This document shows, in pieces, positions 7,581 to 15,780 of a stretch of 40,476 bases of DNA. The position numbers were made by a program, and so were the translations under genes. The DNA comes from a virus, in IMG/VR virus record IMGVR_UViG_3300022688_000024, positions 1 to 40,476 of that record; one strand, given 5' to 3'. Under the pieces are notes generated by a model. The model did not search any database and had not been told where the DNA came from. It saw only the letters and a list, made by a program, of their open reading frames with translations. Numbering within the stretch: the first letter of the stretch is position 1; every line of letters starts with the position of its first letter.

Positions 7581-8021
7581 ATGCCGACCGCCGCCGCAAC
7601 ATACACCTGGGCAGACTACGAGACTAGCTTAAAGGCTTATCTCGGGATGGCTGGCGACGCGACGCGCGACGCGCAACTTGAGCCGCTACTGCTCGCCGCT
7701 GCCATCGACCTCGACGACTTCGCCGGGTGGTATTACACCGACACCGACGACGAGCAGGTCGATGAGACTCCGACCGCGGCGGAGTGGACGGCCGGAAAGC
7801 CCATGCTCGATCTCGGGATCTACGAGTGGGTAAAGGCTGCGCTGGCCATGTTCGATAGCGCGGCGAGCGAAGGCGTGCAGAGCGTCAAAACCGGCGCGCT
7901 GTCTGAACAGTATCAGGGCGGCGTTGGCGGTCTGAGCGTGGCAAGGCTTGCCCGTCGTGCCGCTCGGCCGCTGTGGTCGAGCGCCGTTACCAACATCTTG
8001 CGCACACCGAAAGTGAGCTGA
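7581..8021 (+). CDS. Head-tail connector protein (HK97 gp6-like, putative)
   Basis: A 146-aa protein in the connector position. It has the alpha-helical pattern of gp6-type adaptors: YETSLKAYLGMAG, LEPLLLAAAIDLDDFAG, then LGIYEWVKAALAMFDS and a C-terminal SLSARL-like arm (VARLARRAARPLW). Proteins of this family form a ring under the portal. One base separates its ATG from the previous stop. The call is from architecture and location. Confidence 0.65.
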   Translation: MPTAAATYTWADYETSLKAYLGMAGDATRDAQLEPLLLAAAIDLDDFAGWYYTDTDDEQVDETPTAAEWTAGKPMLDLGIYEWVKAALAMFDSAASEGVQSVKTGALSEQYQGGVGGLSVARLARRAARPLWSSAVTNILRTPKVS

Positions 8022-8024
8022 AAA

Positions 8025-8429
8025 ATGAGAGCGATCGTCTTGAAAGTCAACCTCCCCACGGGCAAGGGCAACCGCCGTTTGCTCAAGGGCCAGCGCGTGC
8101 GCGTGCGCGACGCTGACTATGCGCGCCTGGTGCCGCGGCTCGCCCATGACGCCGACGCATACTTTGCAGCCGACGCCGAGCGCAAGGCCGAGTACGAAAA
8201 GGCCAATCCAGACAAGGTCAAGGCGTTCAAGGAAATCCACGCCGCGCGCCGCGCCGCTGCAAAGCGTGAGCTTGACGCTCGCGCCGAGGCGAAGAAGGCA
8301 GCCGAGGCGAAGAAGGCCGCCGAGACCAAGGCCAGGCTCGACAGGATCCTAGCCAATGAGGCCGCCGCGAAGAAGGCCGCGAAGGCAGCCGAACTCGCCG
8401 CGAAGAAGGCCGCCGACGGGAACAAGTAG
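8025..8429 (+). CDS. Ala/Lys-rich structural-region protein
   Basis: A 134-aa protein of unknown function. The first 50 residues form a small mixed domain (VNLPTGKGNRRLLKGQRVRV). The rest is a long Ala/Lys/Glu helix with repeated AEAKKAA and AAAKKAAKAAE segments, encoded by near-repeats of gcgaagaaggc. It probably forms an extended single helix. Its stop overlaps the GTG start of the next gene. An accessory neck or capsid role is possible but unproven. Confidence 0.6.
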   Translation: MRAIVLKVNLPTGKGNRRLLKGQRVRVRDADYARLVPRLAHDADAYFAADAERKAEYEKANPDKVKAFKEIHAARRAAAKRELDARAEAKKAAEAKKAAETKARLDRILANEAAAKKAAKAAELAAKKAADGNK

Positions 8430-8923
8430 TGCAGCACGTCGAGGACAAAGATCTCGGCTTTCGCGACATGGTCCGCGCCGCGGCCAAAGTCGACGGGCTC
8501 GAGTTGCGCAACGGGATCCTCGACCATACCCTGCGCTATCCAAAGTCGGCCAATGCCAAGGGCCAGACGATCTCACGGGTGGCGATGATCAATCGCATCT
8601 ACGAGGCGATCTCGGCGGGCTACGATGCGCAGTCCGGAACCATCGACGCTGTCACGGCGAAGCTGTTGCGATACGTGCACGAGGGCGGCGACTTGCCCGC
8701 AGAGTTTATCCAGCGCGAGCTTGGTATCAAGATCCAGGCGAGCCAACGCGCAGCCCTGTCTAGCCTGATCCGCAAGCGCACCGGCAGGATGTGGAAGGCG
8801 ATCCGCTCTACCGTGTTCGAGGAAGGCCGGATCACCGGCGCCCGCGGTGCCCGGTCTGGCGCCAGCGGCAAAGTCGCCGCAGGCGATGACCCTAAGCGCC
8901 CCAAGCCCACGGAGTCGGTCTGA
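8429..8923 (+). CDS. Putative neck / tail-completion protein
   Basis: A 164-aa product started by GTG overlapping the previous TAG. It is predicted helical in the middle (VAMINRIYEAISAGYD, VTAKLLRYVHEG). Towards the C-terminus, RKRTGRMWKAIRSTV recalls the tG-x-(L/M)-x-x-(A/S)-I segment of HK97 gp10-like neck proteins, followed by a basic Gly/Ala tail. Between the connector and the tail terminator this position normally holds head-closure or tail-completion proteins. I cannot assign the family firmly. Confidence 0.55.
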   Translation: MQHVEDKDLGFRDMVRAAAKVDGLELRNGILDHTLRYPKSANAKGQTISRVAMINRIYEAISAGYDAQSGTIDAVTAKLLRYVHEGGDLPAEFIQRELGIKIQASQRAALSSLIRKRTGRMWKAIRSTVFEEGRITGARGARSGASGKVAAGDDPKRPKPTESV

Positions 8924-9270
8924 TGGGCAAGGTACTGGGCAGGGAACTCGTCACGGCAACGCCGCAGACCCGCGGCGACGACGGCGCCGGGATGGTCACC
9001 TGGACGCCGACCACGCCGGTGGTGAGCTTCTACGCGTCGGTTCAACCGGTCGGCCAATGGCAGATCGATCTGTTGCCCGAGCTGTCGCGCGAATCGGCGA
9101 AGTGGATCCTATACCCCGAAGGCGTGCCCGCGCTGGTCGAGGGTACGCGCTACCGGATCGCCTGCTCGAAGGGCACCTTGATGCCCGTGGGCTTTGTCGA
9201 CCTGAGCGTGCACGCCAGCGGCCTGCCGCACCTGGCGCCCGTCTGCATGGAAGTTGAGGCCGACGAATGA
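8923..9270 (+). CDS. Putative head-closure / neck protein
   Basis: A 115-aa, beta-rich protein with an SH3-like pattern (GRELVTATPQTRG, VVSFYASVQPVG, WILYPEGVPALVEGTRYR, MPVGFVDLSVHASG). It sits between connector and terminator genes, where stopper proteins lie in other contractile-tailed phages. The start overlaps the previous stop (TGATG) and the stop overlaps the next start. Function is inferred from order. Confidence 0.55.
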   Translation: MGKVLGRELVTATPQTRGDDGAGMVTWTPTTPVVSFYASVQPVGQWQIDLLPELSRESAKWILYPEGVPALVEGTRYRIACSKGTLMPVGFVDLSVHASGLPHLAPVCMEVEADE

Positions 9271-9809
9271 CGACGATCGTTCGCATGGCGCCATCGGCCG
9301 CGCTCGAGGCTTTTCGGCAATGGGTAGATCTCGCGTTGCCCACCTTGACCGAGGTTGTGCTGGCCAAACAGGACAAGGCCGACGCCACCCGCGCAGCGTT
9401 GCCCTATGCCACCGTCGAGCGCACGCGACTGACAGATCTTGCCAGTCCCTATCGGCGCGTCGGCGACACAAAGGATGGCGGCCCCACGGGTGAGACAAAC
9501 GAGCTTGAGCTAACGCAGGTCAAAGACCTGGTTGTCATGCTGTCGATCTACGGTGATGACGGCCCTGATCTGCTCGACCTGCTGCCGATGGCGCACGGGC
9601 GCACGGCGTCGCAGGCACTACTGGAAACGGCCGGGATAGCGGTGCGCGAGTTCGGCGACGCACAGAACACGCGCGAGTTGCGTAGCACCGTGCACGAGGC
9701 ATCGGCGTTTCAAGAATTCGCGGTGACATTCTGCCGCGAAGACTCGAGCACCGTCGGCACAATCGAAACGGCAGAAATCATGGGATACGATGCGATCCCG
9801 ACTGAATAG
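9267..9809 (+). CDS. Tail terminator (phage neck terminator, LIC_12616-like)
   Basis: A 180-aa protein matching the layout of neck-terminator proteins found upstream of DUF3383 sheaths: an N-terminal helix FRQWVDLALPTLTEVVLAKQD, then PYATVERTRLTDL and a long beta segment LTQVKDLVVMLSIYGDD. It ends in FQEFAVTFCREDSS, an antiparallel finish usual in this family. The protein would cap the completed tail and join it to the neck. The ATGA overlap with the previous gene supports co-translation. Confidence 0.7.
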   Translation: MTTIVRMAPSAALEAFRQWVDLALPTLTEVVLAKQDKADATRAALPYATVERTRLTDLASPYRRVGDTKDGGPTGETNELELTQVKDLVVMLSIYGDDGPDLLDLLPMAHGRTASQALLETAGIAVREFGDAQNTRELRSTVHEASAFQEFAVTFCREDSSTVGTIETAEIMGYDAIPTE

Positions 9810-9821
9810 GAGTTTGAAGTT

Positions 9822-10868
9822 ATGGCCACCTGGAATGTAGACGTTGACGTATCTGTTGTCGGCGAGTCGCAGTCGGTCAACATCAAGAACTTTGGCCGAC
9901 AGGTGCTTTGCACCGAGGATGTTGAGGTCGGATTCACCGAGGCCTATCGGGTCTACGAGAGCAACACCGAGGCGCAGAACGATAGTGATCTGAGCGCTGG
10001 TGCGAAGGCCGACGCCGCGGAGTTTTTCTCGCAGAACCTGCGCCCGAAGGTACTGATCATTGCCGCGGTGACCTATGCGTCGCTCAATACCGACCTCGAC
10101 GCGCTCCTGGTCGAGATGATCGACTTCTACGGCGTGAGTTGCGCCGACCGCACCGAGGCTACGCAGCTCCTGCTCGCCGCCTGGGCACTGGCAAACGAGC
10201 GGATCGCGTCGCTGCAATCCTCTGACGTCGCGATCACCGCGGGCACTCCTGGCAACTTGTTCCTCACGGTGCAGGCGCTCAGCAACAACCGCGCCTTCGG
10301 CACCTGGCACGACGACGACACCGAGAGCGTCGATGTGATGTGGCTCGCGACGATCCTGAGCGCGGACATGGACAGCCAAGCCAGCGTGGCGCATGACAAA
10401 GAGTTGACCGGCGCGTCGGCACCGCCGAGCACCGCGGTGGACTCGACCCAAAAGGCGGCCATCGTCGCCGCGGGCGGGAATATCTACCTTCCGTTTTTCG
10501 GTGACCCCGTCATGCGCCCCGGCGTCATGCTTGGCGGCGACTGGATCGAAGACACGATCCTCAACGATTGGCTCGAGGCGCGGCTCGGCGAAGCGATGGC
10601 GCGGTTGGCCAAGCGCAAGAGCAACGCGAACAGCAAGATCGAATACACCGATTCCGGTATCGCCGACGTTGAAGCCGAGATCCGCGGCGTGATCGATCAG
10701 GGAGTGCGGATCGGGCACTTCGAGCGCGATTCTCTGGTGCTCAACGTGCCGAAGCTCGCCGACATTTCGGCAGCCACGCGGGCGACCAAAACGATCACGA
10801 TCCCTGGCACGGTCCAGAAGACCGGCGGGATCAAGGACTTCGACATCAACTTTGCGGTAACCGTCTAG
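9822..10868 (+). CDS. Tail sheath protein (DUF3383 type)
   Basis: A 348-aa contractile sheath subunit, the feature that makes this a myovirus. It follows the DUF3383 pattern: an N-terminal strand block (VDVDVSVVGESQSVNI), FTEAYRVYESNTEA, AAEFFSQNLRPKVLIIAA, a central LLVEMIDFYGVSCADRTE, and a C-terminal domain containing RIGHFERDSLVLNVP and the tube-binding end (TITIPGTVQKTGGIKD). GGAG lies 8-12 bases before the ATG. Its partner tube gene follows 24 bases later. Confidence 0.88.
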   Translation: MATWNVDVDVSVVGESQSVNIKNFGRQVLCTEDVEVGFTEAYRVYESNTEAQNDSDLSAGAKADAAEFFSQNLRPKVLIIAAVTYASLNTDLDALLVEMIDFYGVSCADRTEATQLLLAAWALANERIASLQSSDVAITAGTPGNLFLTVQALSNNRAFGTWHDDDTESVDVMWLATILSADMDSQASVAHDKELTGASAPPSTAVDSTQKAAIVAAGGNIYLPFFGDPVMRPGVMLGGDWIEDTILNDWLEARLGEAMARLAKRKSNANSKIEYTDSGIADVEAEIRGVIDQGVRIGHFERDSLVLNVPKLADISAATRATKTITIPGTVQKTGGIKDFDINFAVTV

Positions 10869-10892
10869 GCGAACCGAGCAGGAGCAGCGAAC

Positions 10893-11342
10893 ATGTATCA
10901 CATCGACAGCGACCGGCAGAGCGCCGTGGTAATGGGGATCTCCCTGTTTGAATTCGGCAAGGGCGAGTACCTCACGCTTACGCCGCGCAACAAACCGTGG
11001 AATGAGGAAGAGGGTACTCACGGCAGCGTGATCCGCGTCGGCGCCCCGGCGCAGATGTACGACATCAAAGCCATGATTTTGAAGGGCTCGCCGGTCAACG
11101 GACAGATCAGCACTGCGATCAAAGCGGACACTAACCCGCTGACCAGCGGTGGTGCTCCCGGGCGATTGCTGATCAAGGATCTGGACGGAACCAGTTTGGT
11201 TGCAGCGGAGATCTCCTACTTCTATCCGCTGGCGATCAAGAACAGCACCGACCCCGTCATGAACGAATGGGAAGGCTTCGCCGCCATCCCGCCAACCGGT
11301 TGGTACGAGGGAGCCGCGCGCCTGCTCGTACCGACCGCCTAA
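10893..11342 (+). CDS. Tail tube protein (DUF3277 type)
   Basis: A 149-aa protein. It begins MYHIDSDRQSAVVMG and ISLFEFGKGEYLTLTP, a start typical of DUF3277 tube subunits that accompany DUF3383 sheaths. It carries the beta-barrel segments expected for stacked hexameric rings (AQMYDIKAMILKGS, GRLLIKDLDGTSLVAA, FAAIPPTGWYEGA). AGGAG lies 10 bases before the start. It should form the inner tube that penetrates the envelope on contraction. Confidence 0.85.
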   Translation: MYHIDSDRQSAVVMGISLFEFGKGEYLTLTPRNKPWNEEEGTHGSVIRVGAPAQMYDIKAMILKGSPVNGQISTAIKADTNPLTSGGAPGRLLIKDLDGTSLVAAEISYFYPLAIKNSTDPVMNEWEGFAAIPPTGWYEGAARLLVPTA

Positions 11343-11366
11343 CGTATCCCAAGGGAGGGATCAAGC

Positions 11367-11948
11367 ATGCGCAAGTTTGAAACGAAATTGACCGACGCCG
11401 AGGGAAACTCGATCCGATACGAGTGCAAGCCGTTTGGATTCGATCAGGCGTTTGACCTCGGGCTTGAGCTCGCAGCCGTAGTGGGCGGTCCGCTCGGCGA
11501 AGCGTTTAAGGGTCTGTTGCTTGGCGCCGACCTCGACGATGACCGGCTTGACGAAGCGGTGATCGGCAAAGCGTTGGCATCTGTCGGCGAGTTGCCAGAC
11601 CGTCTGATCGCCCGGGGCGGCTCCGAGCTCCTGGCCAAATTGCTCGCCAATGTGCAGCGCATGGGCAGCGACGAAGCTGGCACGGTGCGGCAACACATGA
11701 GCGACCCCGAAGATCGCGACGCGGCCTACGGTGGCGGCAACCTGCGCGAAGCGCTCGACGCTGCAAAGTGGGTGATCGAGATCAACTACGGCCCTTTTTT
11801 GACGGGTCTATTGGACGCCTTGCGTCCGCAATTGGAGGCGCTGATCGCGCCGGTGAATCCATCCCCAGAGGAGACAGCCCAGAGCAGCGCGCCACCGACG
11901 CCGCCGCTCAAGCCCGTCGAGCGGGTATCCTCGACCAGCTCGACCTAG
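11367..11948 (+). CDS. Tail assembly chaperone, unshifted form (G-like)
   Basis: A 193-aa protein encoded just before the tape measure, where phages place chaperones that coat it during tail assembly. N-terminal KFETKLTDAEGNSIRYECKP is followed by a helical body (FDQAFDLGLELAAVVGG, AGTVRQHMSDPEDRDAAYG). The C-terminal 45 residues are Pro/Ser-rich and probably disordered. At codons 142-145 the sequence has two overlapping slippery heptamers and a downstream stem-loop, so part of the ribosomes should shift to frame -1 and make the longer form. GGGAGG precedes the start. Confidence 0.8.
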   Translation: MRKFETKLTDAEGNSIRYECKPFGFDQAFDLGLELAAVVGGPLGEAFKGLLLGADLDDDRLDEAVIGKALASVGELPDRLIARGGSELLAKLLANVQRMGSDEAGTVRQHMSDPEDRDAAYGGGNLREALDAAKWVIEINYGPFLTGLLDALRPQLEALIAPVNPSPEETAQSSAPPTPPLKPVERVSSTSST

Positions 11949-12109
11949 ATCTGCCGGGTCCAGGTTGGCGCGGGTGGTACTTTTGGCGCGTAACAACCGG
12001 CGGTGGAGGATTCGACCCGGTGACGGTTTCTGACAAATGGCCCCTTTCAACTGTCGTTGAGACTGCTATGGGCCTGCTCCTGCGCGATGTGATCGAGGGG
12101 TTGCACTGA
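11768..12109 (+). CDS. -1 frameshift extension of the tail chaperone (GT-like)
   Basis: An open frame in -1 relative to the chaperone, overlapping it by 181 bases. If the ribosome slips at 11792-11801, the fusion spans 11367-12109 and has 247 aa. Its C-terminus then carries the sequence GPGWRGWYFWRV and ends DVIEGLH, just before the tape measure ATG. Expression from its own ATG at 11768 is possible but no good ribosome-binding site is seen. The arrangement matches the conserved G/GT pair of long-tailed phages, though the unshifted product here runs unusually far (50 codons) past the slip site. Confidence 0.7.
   Translation: MGDRDQLRPFFDGSIGRLASAIGGADRAGESIPRGDSPEQRATDAAAQARRAGILDQLDLDLPGPGWRGWYFWRVTTGGGGFDPVTVSDKWPLSTVVETAMGLLLRDVIEGLH
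11792..11832 (+). promoter_or_regulatory. Programmed -1 frameshift signal
   Basis: In the chaperone frame the bases read C CCT TTT TTG, so both C-CCT-TTT (11792-11798) and T-TTT-TTG (11795-11801) are perfect X-XXY-YYZ slippery heptamers. From 11813 a stem GGACGC / GCGTCC closes on a 3-base loop. An alternative, extended by ATTG/CAAT (11810-11832), starts 8 bases after the slip site, the usual spacing. A slip at either heptamer gives the same protein sequence (PFFDGS). Confidence 0.75.
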
Positions 12110-14031
12110 TGGCGGGCGGCGTTGTCAGAAGCCTGATCACGCGGATTCTTTTTAAGTCGGATCCGAGTGGACTGAAGACCGTCAAGACCCACGCGGCACA
12201 GGCGAAGCGCGAGATGCGCGCAGCCGGTCGCGCCGCGTTCACGCTGAAGCGACGCCTTCGCGCCGTCGGGCAAGACCTGCGGAATTGGGCTATCGGGCTC
12301 GGCGTCGGCGGGTTCGCGATCAAGAAATTGATCGACGGATTCGCGAAGGGGGCCGACGAGTCGGCGAAGTTTGCGCGCGGACTTGGTATCTCTGCGCAGG
12401 CGTACCAGGGCATGACGCACGCCGCGGCGCTGAGCGGGATCAGCGTGCAGGAACTCAACGTCGCGCTGCCGAAACTCGCCCAGAACGCGGGCAACGCGGC
12501 AGATGGATCGAAGGCTTCCGCGCTCGCCTTCCGTCGCGCCGGGGTAGATATCAAGGATGCGTCGGGAAAATTCAAGGATCCGACCAGGTTGATGCTCGAC
12601 CTCGCCGATAGCTTCAAGGAAGGCCGGATCCAGGGCAACCGCACACAGGTGTTGATGAACCTGTTTGGGCGCAGCGGTAAGAAGATGGGCACGCTTCTGG
12701 CGCAGGGCTCGGCGGGCATCAAAAAGGCGATGGTCGAGGCGAAGCGGCTCGGGATCGTCATGAGTACCAAGCAGCTCAAGGCGGCCGAGGACTACAACGA
12801 CGCCATGCTGCGCGCGAAAAGCGTGCTGCTCGGCGTGCGCAACACCATAGCCCTACACCTGATCCCGTCGATCACCGACGCGCTCGACAAGTTCAAGGCG
12901 TGGGCGCTCGAGGGTGACAACCTGAAAAAGGCGCTCGACCGATTGCGCATGGCGGGTAAGGCGCTGATTGTGGTGCTCGCACTGATCGCCGCTGCGAAGG
13001 TCGGGCAGACCCTGGCCAGCCTGGTCGCGGTCACAAAAAAAGCGATCTTCTGGACGCGGATCATGGGCAGGGCGACGCTCATGGCCTACGCCCCATACAT
13101 CGCACTAGCCGCTGCGATTGCCGCTGTCGCGCTGATCATTGAGTCGCTGGTCGTTTGGTCCAAGGGAGGCAAGTCGGCTGTCGGCGACCTGATCGAAAAG
13201 TTCGGGCTGGCCGACGGCGCGCGGAAGGTAATGCAGGCGCTCGGCAAGGCGTGGAAGGCGTTTGTCGCCATCCTGCCCGACGTGCTCAAGCATCTGCTGC
13301 GCGTGGCCGACGCGCTCAAGCGTGTTTTCGTGGCGCTGTGGGATGAGTTCGGCGACGACCTGATCGAGCTCGGCGCGGCGATCGTGGCGCTGTGGAAAGA
13401 AGTCTACCCTGAGATCGTATCCATCGCGCAGACCGGCACCGAGATGTTGATCGAGTTGATCGCCGTGCTGGGCAAGTCGTGGCGAGAGGACATCAAGCCG
13501 GCCGTTAAAGAGGTCGCCTCTGCGCTGTCAGACTTGTGGGTCACTGCAAAGCCGATCATTGACTGGCTCGTGAAGGCCAATAAAGAATGGCTGGCCATTT
13601 TATGGCAGTTCATTCTCGAGGCGATCCCGATCCTGGGGTCCATGGTATCCCGCACGTTCAAGGCGATCTCGTTGGCGATCAAGGCGTCCATTACGTCGCT
13701 CACGATCTTTATCAAGGGGGTCACCGCGGCGATCAGCGGTATCAAAAAGGCGATCAACTACACCCTCAAACTACTTGGCCTGCAGGGCAACACGGACTTG
13801 GGCGCCACCATTTCCAAGGCAGGGGTGAGGCCGAACGGTGGCACGAAGGCAGCCGGCGTAGGCCAGCAAAACAATACGCTGTCGGTGGGAACGCTGAGCG
13901 TTGCAGTGCAGGGCACCGCGAACATGACCCAGGCAGAATTCGAGGCTGCCGTGCGCGCTGGTGCTACGGGCGCGCTGCAGGATGAGATCAACAACGTGTT
14001 TTCTGGGATCCGATCTGTGGTGCCGACATGA
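12109..14031 (+). CDS. Tail tape measure protein
   Basis: A 640-aa rod that sets tail length. Its N-terminal 230 residues have the usual phage tape-measure look (FKSDPSGLKTVKTHAAQAKR, GISAQAYQGMTHAAALSGIS, LMNLFGRSGKKMGTLLAQGS). This is followed by hydrophobic helices near 280-350 (ALIVVLALIAAAKVGQTLAS, YIALAAAIAAVALIIESL) that could insert into the host membrane. A long helical C-terminal half ends in Gly/Asn-rich sequence. At about 1.5 angstrom per residue, 640 residues predict a tail of roughly 95 nm. The ATG overlaps the stop of the frameshift ORF (TGATG), so it follows the chaperone directly. Confidence 0.9.
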   Translation: MAGGVVRSLITRILFKSDPSGLKTVKTHAAQAKREMRAAGRAAFTLKRRLRAVGQDLRNWAIGLGVGGFAIKKLIDGFAKGADESAKFARGLGISAQAYQGMTHAAALSGISVQELNVALPKLAQNAGNAADGSKASALAFRRAGVDIKDASGKFKDPTRLMLDLADSFKEGRIQGNRTQVLMNLFGRSGKKMGTLLAQGSAGIKKAMVEAKRLGIVMSTKQLKAAEDYNDAMLRAKSVLLGVRNTIALHLIPSITDALDKFKAWALEGDNLKKALDRLRMAGKALIVVLALIAAAKVGQTLASLVAVTKKAIFWTRIMGRATLMAYAPYIALAAAIAAVALIIESLVVWSKGGKSAVGDLIEKFGLADGARKVMQALGKAWKAFVAILPDVLKHLLRVADALKRVFVALWDEFGDDLIELGAAIVALWKEVYPEIVSIAQTGTEMLIELIAVLGKSWREDIKPAVKEVASALSDLWVTAKPIIDWLVKANKEWLAILWQFILEAIPILGSMVSRTFKAISLAIKASITSLTIFIKGVTAAISGIKKAINYTLKLLGLQGNTDLGATISKAGVRPNGGTKAAGVGQQNNTLSVGTLSVAVQGTANMTQAEFEAAVRAGATGALQDEINNVFSGIRSVVPT

Positions 14032-14600
14032 GCGAAGTGATCCTATACAACCTCGAGACCTTCGCGGTGCTGTTCGAGTTTGACGCCGACACCAAAGAGC
14101 AACGCACCGGCGCTACCAAGTGGACCGACAAGCCCGTGGAGCAGGGCGCCGACCTGACGCTGTACGGGCACCGCAGGCCCGACAAGTATAGCGTCGAGGG
14201 CATCATTACCGCCTGGCCGTTCGGGCAACCACATAGCGCGCTGCGCGTCTCTAACGCCGACGCTGCGCTTAAGGCACTCGCCGAGCTCACGCAGCCGGTA
14301 GGCATCATAACCAAATGGTGGGCTGACACCGTCGTGATCTCGTCCGACAAGGCGAGCAATTCGAAGGGTGAAGGCGAGGCGCTGCGATTTTCGATCAGCG
14401 TCCAGACGATCAAACAGCCTACCACTGCATACACTCAAATCCCGGCGTCAAAGCTCAAGGCACGTGTGCGCAAGCGCAACCAAGGGCCGCCCGGTGCCGG
14501 AGGTGCTGCCGGAGGTGCTGCCGCGGGCAAGAAGCCGAAGAAGAAAACCGACCTGATTTACAAGGCGCTCGGCGCGTTCGGGATAGGACCGGCAGCATGA
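14028..14600 (+). CDS. Dit-like baseplate protein
   Basis: A 190-aa protein that starts the baseplate series. The pattern VEQGADLTLYGHRRPDKYSVEG, then KALAELTQPVGIITKWWADTVVISS, matches the Dit-like tail protein that follows the tape measure in the Pam3-like group of contractile phages. A low-complexity Gly/Ala/Lys C-terminus contains a tandem 12-bp DNA repeat (14499-14522). It should form the ring joining tube and hub. It overlaps its neighbours by 4 bases on both sides. Confidence 0.65.
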   Translation: MSEVILYNLETFAVLFEFDADTKEQRTGATKWTDKPVEQGADLTLYGHRRPDKYSVEGIITAWPFGQPHSALRVSNADAALKALAELTQPVGIITKWWADTVVISSDKASNSKGEGEALRFSISVQTIKQPTTAYTQIPASKLKARVRKRNQGPPGAGGAAGGAAAGKKPKKKTDLIYKALGAFGIGPAA

Positions 14601-14974
14601 TCCAGATGCCTCCATACGACGACGGCACCGAGCGCCAACCATGGTACGACTACACGATCACGCTCGAAGACGTGATGTATCGCGTCGAGCTGAAATACAA
14701 GGATCGTCTGGGGCGGTGGTACCTGTATCTGTACGACGCCGACGACAACGCGCTCCTGCTCGGTAAAAAGCTGAGCGTCAACGTCGACCTGCTCGCGCAG
14801 TATGAGATCGACGGGTTGCCGCCCGGTGGTATTGTGCTGTGGGATAGCTCAGGCGCCGAGGCCGAGTGCGGGTACGATGATCTCGGCGTGCGCTGCGTGC
14901 TACTGTATCTCACCGAGGCCGAGGCCGCGCCGGTCGCCACCGATCCGGACATCACGATCGAGGCCGCGCCATGA
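14597..14974 (+). CDS. Baseplate plug protein (Pam3 gp18-like)
   Basis: A 125-aa protein with the compact pattern PWYDYTITLEDVMYRVEL, RWYLYLYDADDNALL and a C-terminal GLPPGGIVLWDSSG. This order (YxxxV, W-Y-L-x-L-YD-x-D, pGG-x-(L/V)) is that of the phage baseplate plug family described from cyanophage Pam3. The plug closes the tube tip in the assembled baseplate. Call based on recalled family pattern and gene order. Confidence 0.65.
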   Translation: MIQMPPYDDGTERQPWYDYTITLEDVMYRVELKYKDRLGRWYLYLYDADDNALLLGKKLSVNVDLLAQYEIDGLPPGGIVLWDSSGAEAECGYDDLGVRCVLLYLTEAEAAPVATDPDITIEAAP

Positions 14975-15780
14975 CCGTGATCCTACCTCGCATCGTACAG
15001 ATTGACGTGGGCTTGTCCGGCGCCATCGGCAGATCGTGGAATCAAGACTTCTACATCCGGGGCGAGGTCAAGCGATCTGGCGGGCGCACGCCGAACAGTG
15101 CGAAGATCGAGATCTACAATCTCGCGCCGCCGTCGCTGCTGTTCCTCGAGCAGCCGCTGCTGCAGATGACGGTGAGCATCGGCACGGCCGTGCCCCGGGT
15201 GATCTTCCACGGTGGGGTCAAAAAGGGCGGCGTTCGTACGAAGATCGCTCACCCGAATCAGGTCACGACAATCGAAGCCCAGGACGGGGGCCGAATCATG
15301 CAATCGGCCTATTTCGCCGGGAGCTATCCGGCGGGCACGACACGCTCTCAGATCCTCACCGACGCGCTCGCAGCCAACGCTATCGGCCGCGGTCACGTCG
15401 CAGCGTTGCCGGAGCGGGTATATCAGGCGGCGACAGCCTACGCCGCACCGCTGCCCGACGTGCTCGACGAGCTGTACTCCGGCGAGCCTGTCGAGTGGTC
15501 GCTGCAGTCGCGGATCTTTACCCTGCTGCACGACGACCAGCCGACCCCGGGAAACGCGCTCGCCATTAGCACCGCCACGGGCATGATCGGCAGCCCTGAG
15601 CGCACCGACAAGGGGATCAAGGTGTCGACAGTACAGTGCGGCCTGACTGCTCCTGGCGCCCCGTTTACGGTCACATCGCGCCTGGTCAATGGGTCGTACA
15701 AATGCAGCGCCGTTACCGATAGATTCGACACCGAGGTCGAGTGGCAGGCCGACCTTATCGGCACCGAGCTGGCATCATGA
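14971..15780 (+). CDS. Baseplate hub protein
   Basis: A 269-aa, beta-rich protein between plug and spike, where phages encode the trimeric hub. Visible blocks are SWNQDFYIRGEVKRSGG, KIEIYNLAPPSLLFLEQPLL, PRVIFHGGVKKGGV, IEAQDGGRIMQSAYFAG, and a C-terminal SRLVNGSYKCSAVTDRFDT. The SRLV-NG-Y-K-(V)-x-HxGD-like ending recalls gp27-like hub domains. The hub holds the spike and directs tube assembly. Confidence 0.65.
   Translation: MTVILPRIVQIDVGLSGAIGRSWNQDFYIRGEVKRSGGRTPNSAKIEIYNLAPPSLLFLEQPLLQMTVSIGTAVPRVIFHGGVKKGGVRTKIAHPNQVTTIEAQDGGRIMQSAYFAGSYPAGTTRSQILTDALAANAIGRGHVAALPERVYQAATAYAAPLPDVLDELYSGEPVEWSLQSRIFTLLHDDQPTPGNALAISTATGMIGSPERTDKGIKVSTVQCGLTAPGAPFTVTSRLVNGSYKCSAVTDRFDTEVEWQADLIGTELAS

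Noticed and set aside
9618-11021. 467-aa reverse ORF across sheath and tube genes
   Set aside because: Long only because of the high GC; both genes below it are well supported and the reverse product lacks any fold pattern.
14499-14522. Tandem 12-bp repeat in the Dit-like gene
   Set aside because: Only two copies and it codes a plain Gly/Ala linker, so no special role is indicated.
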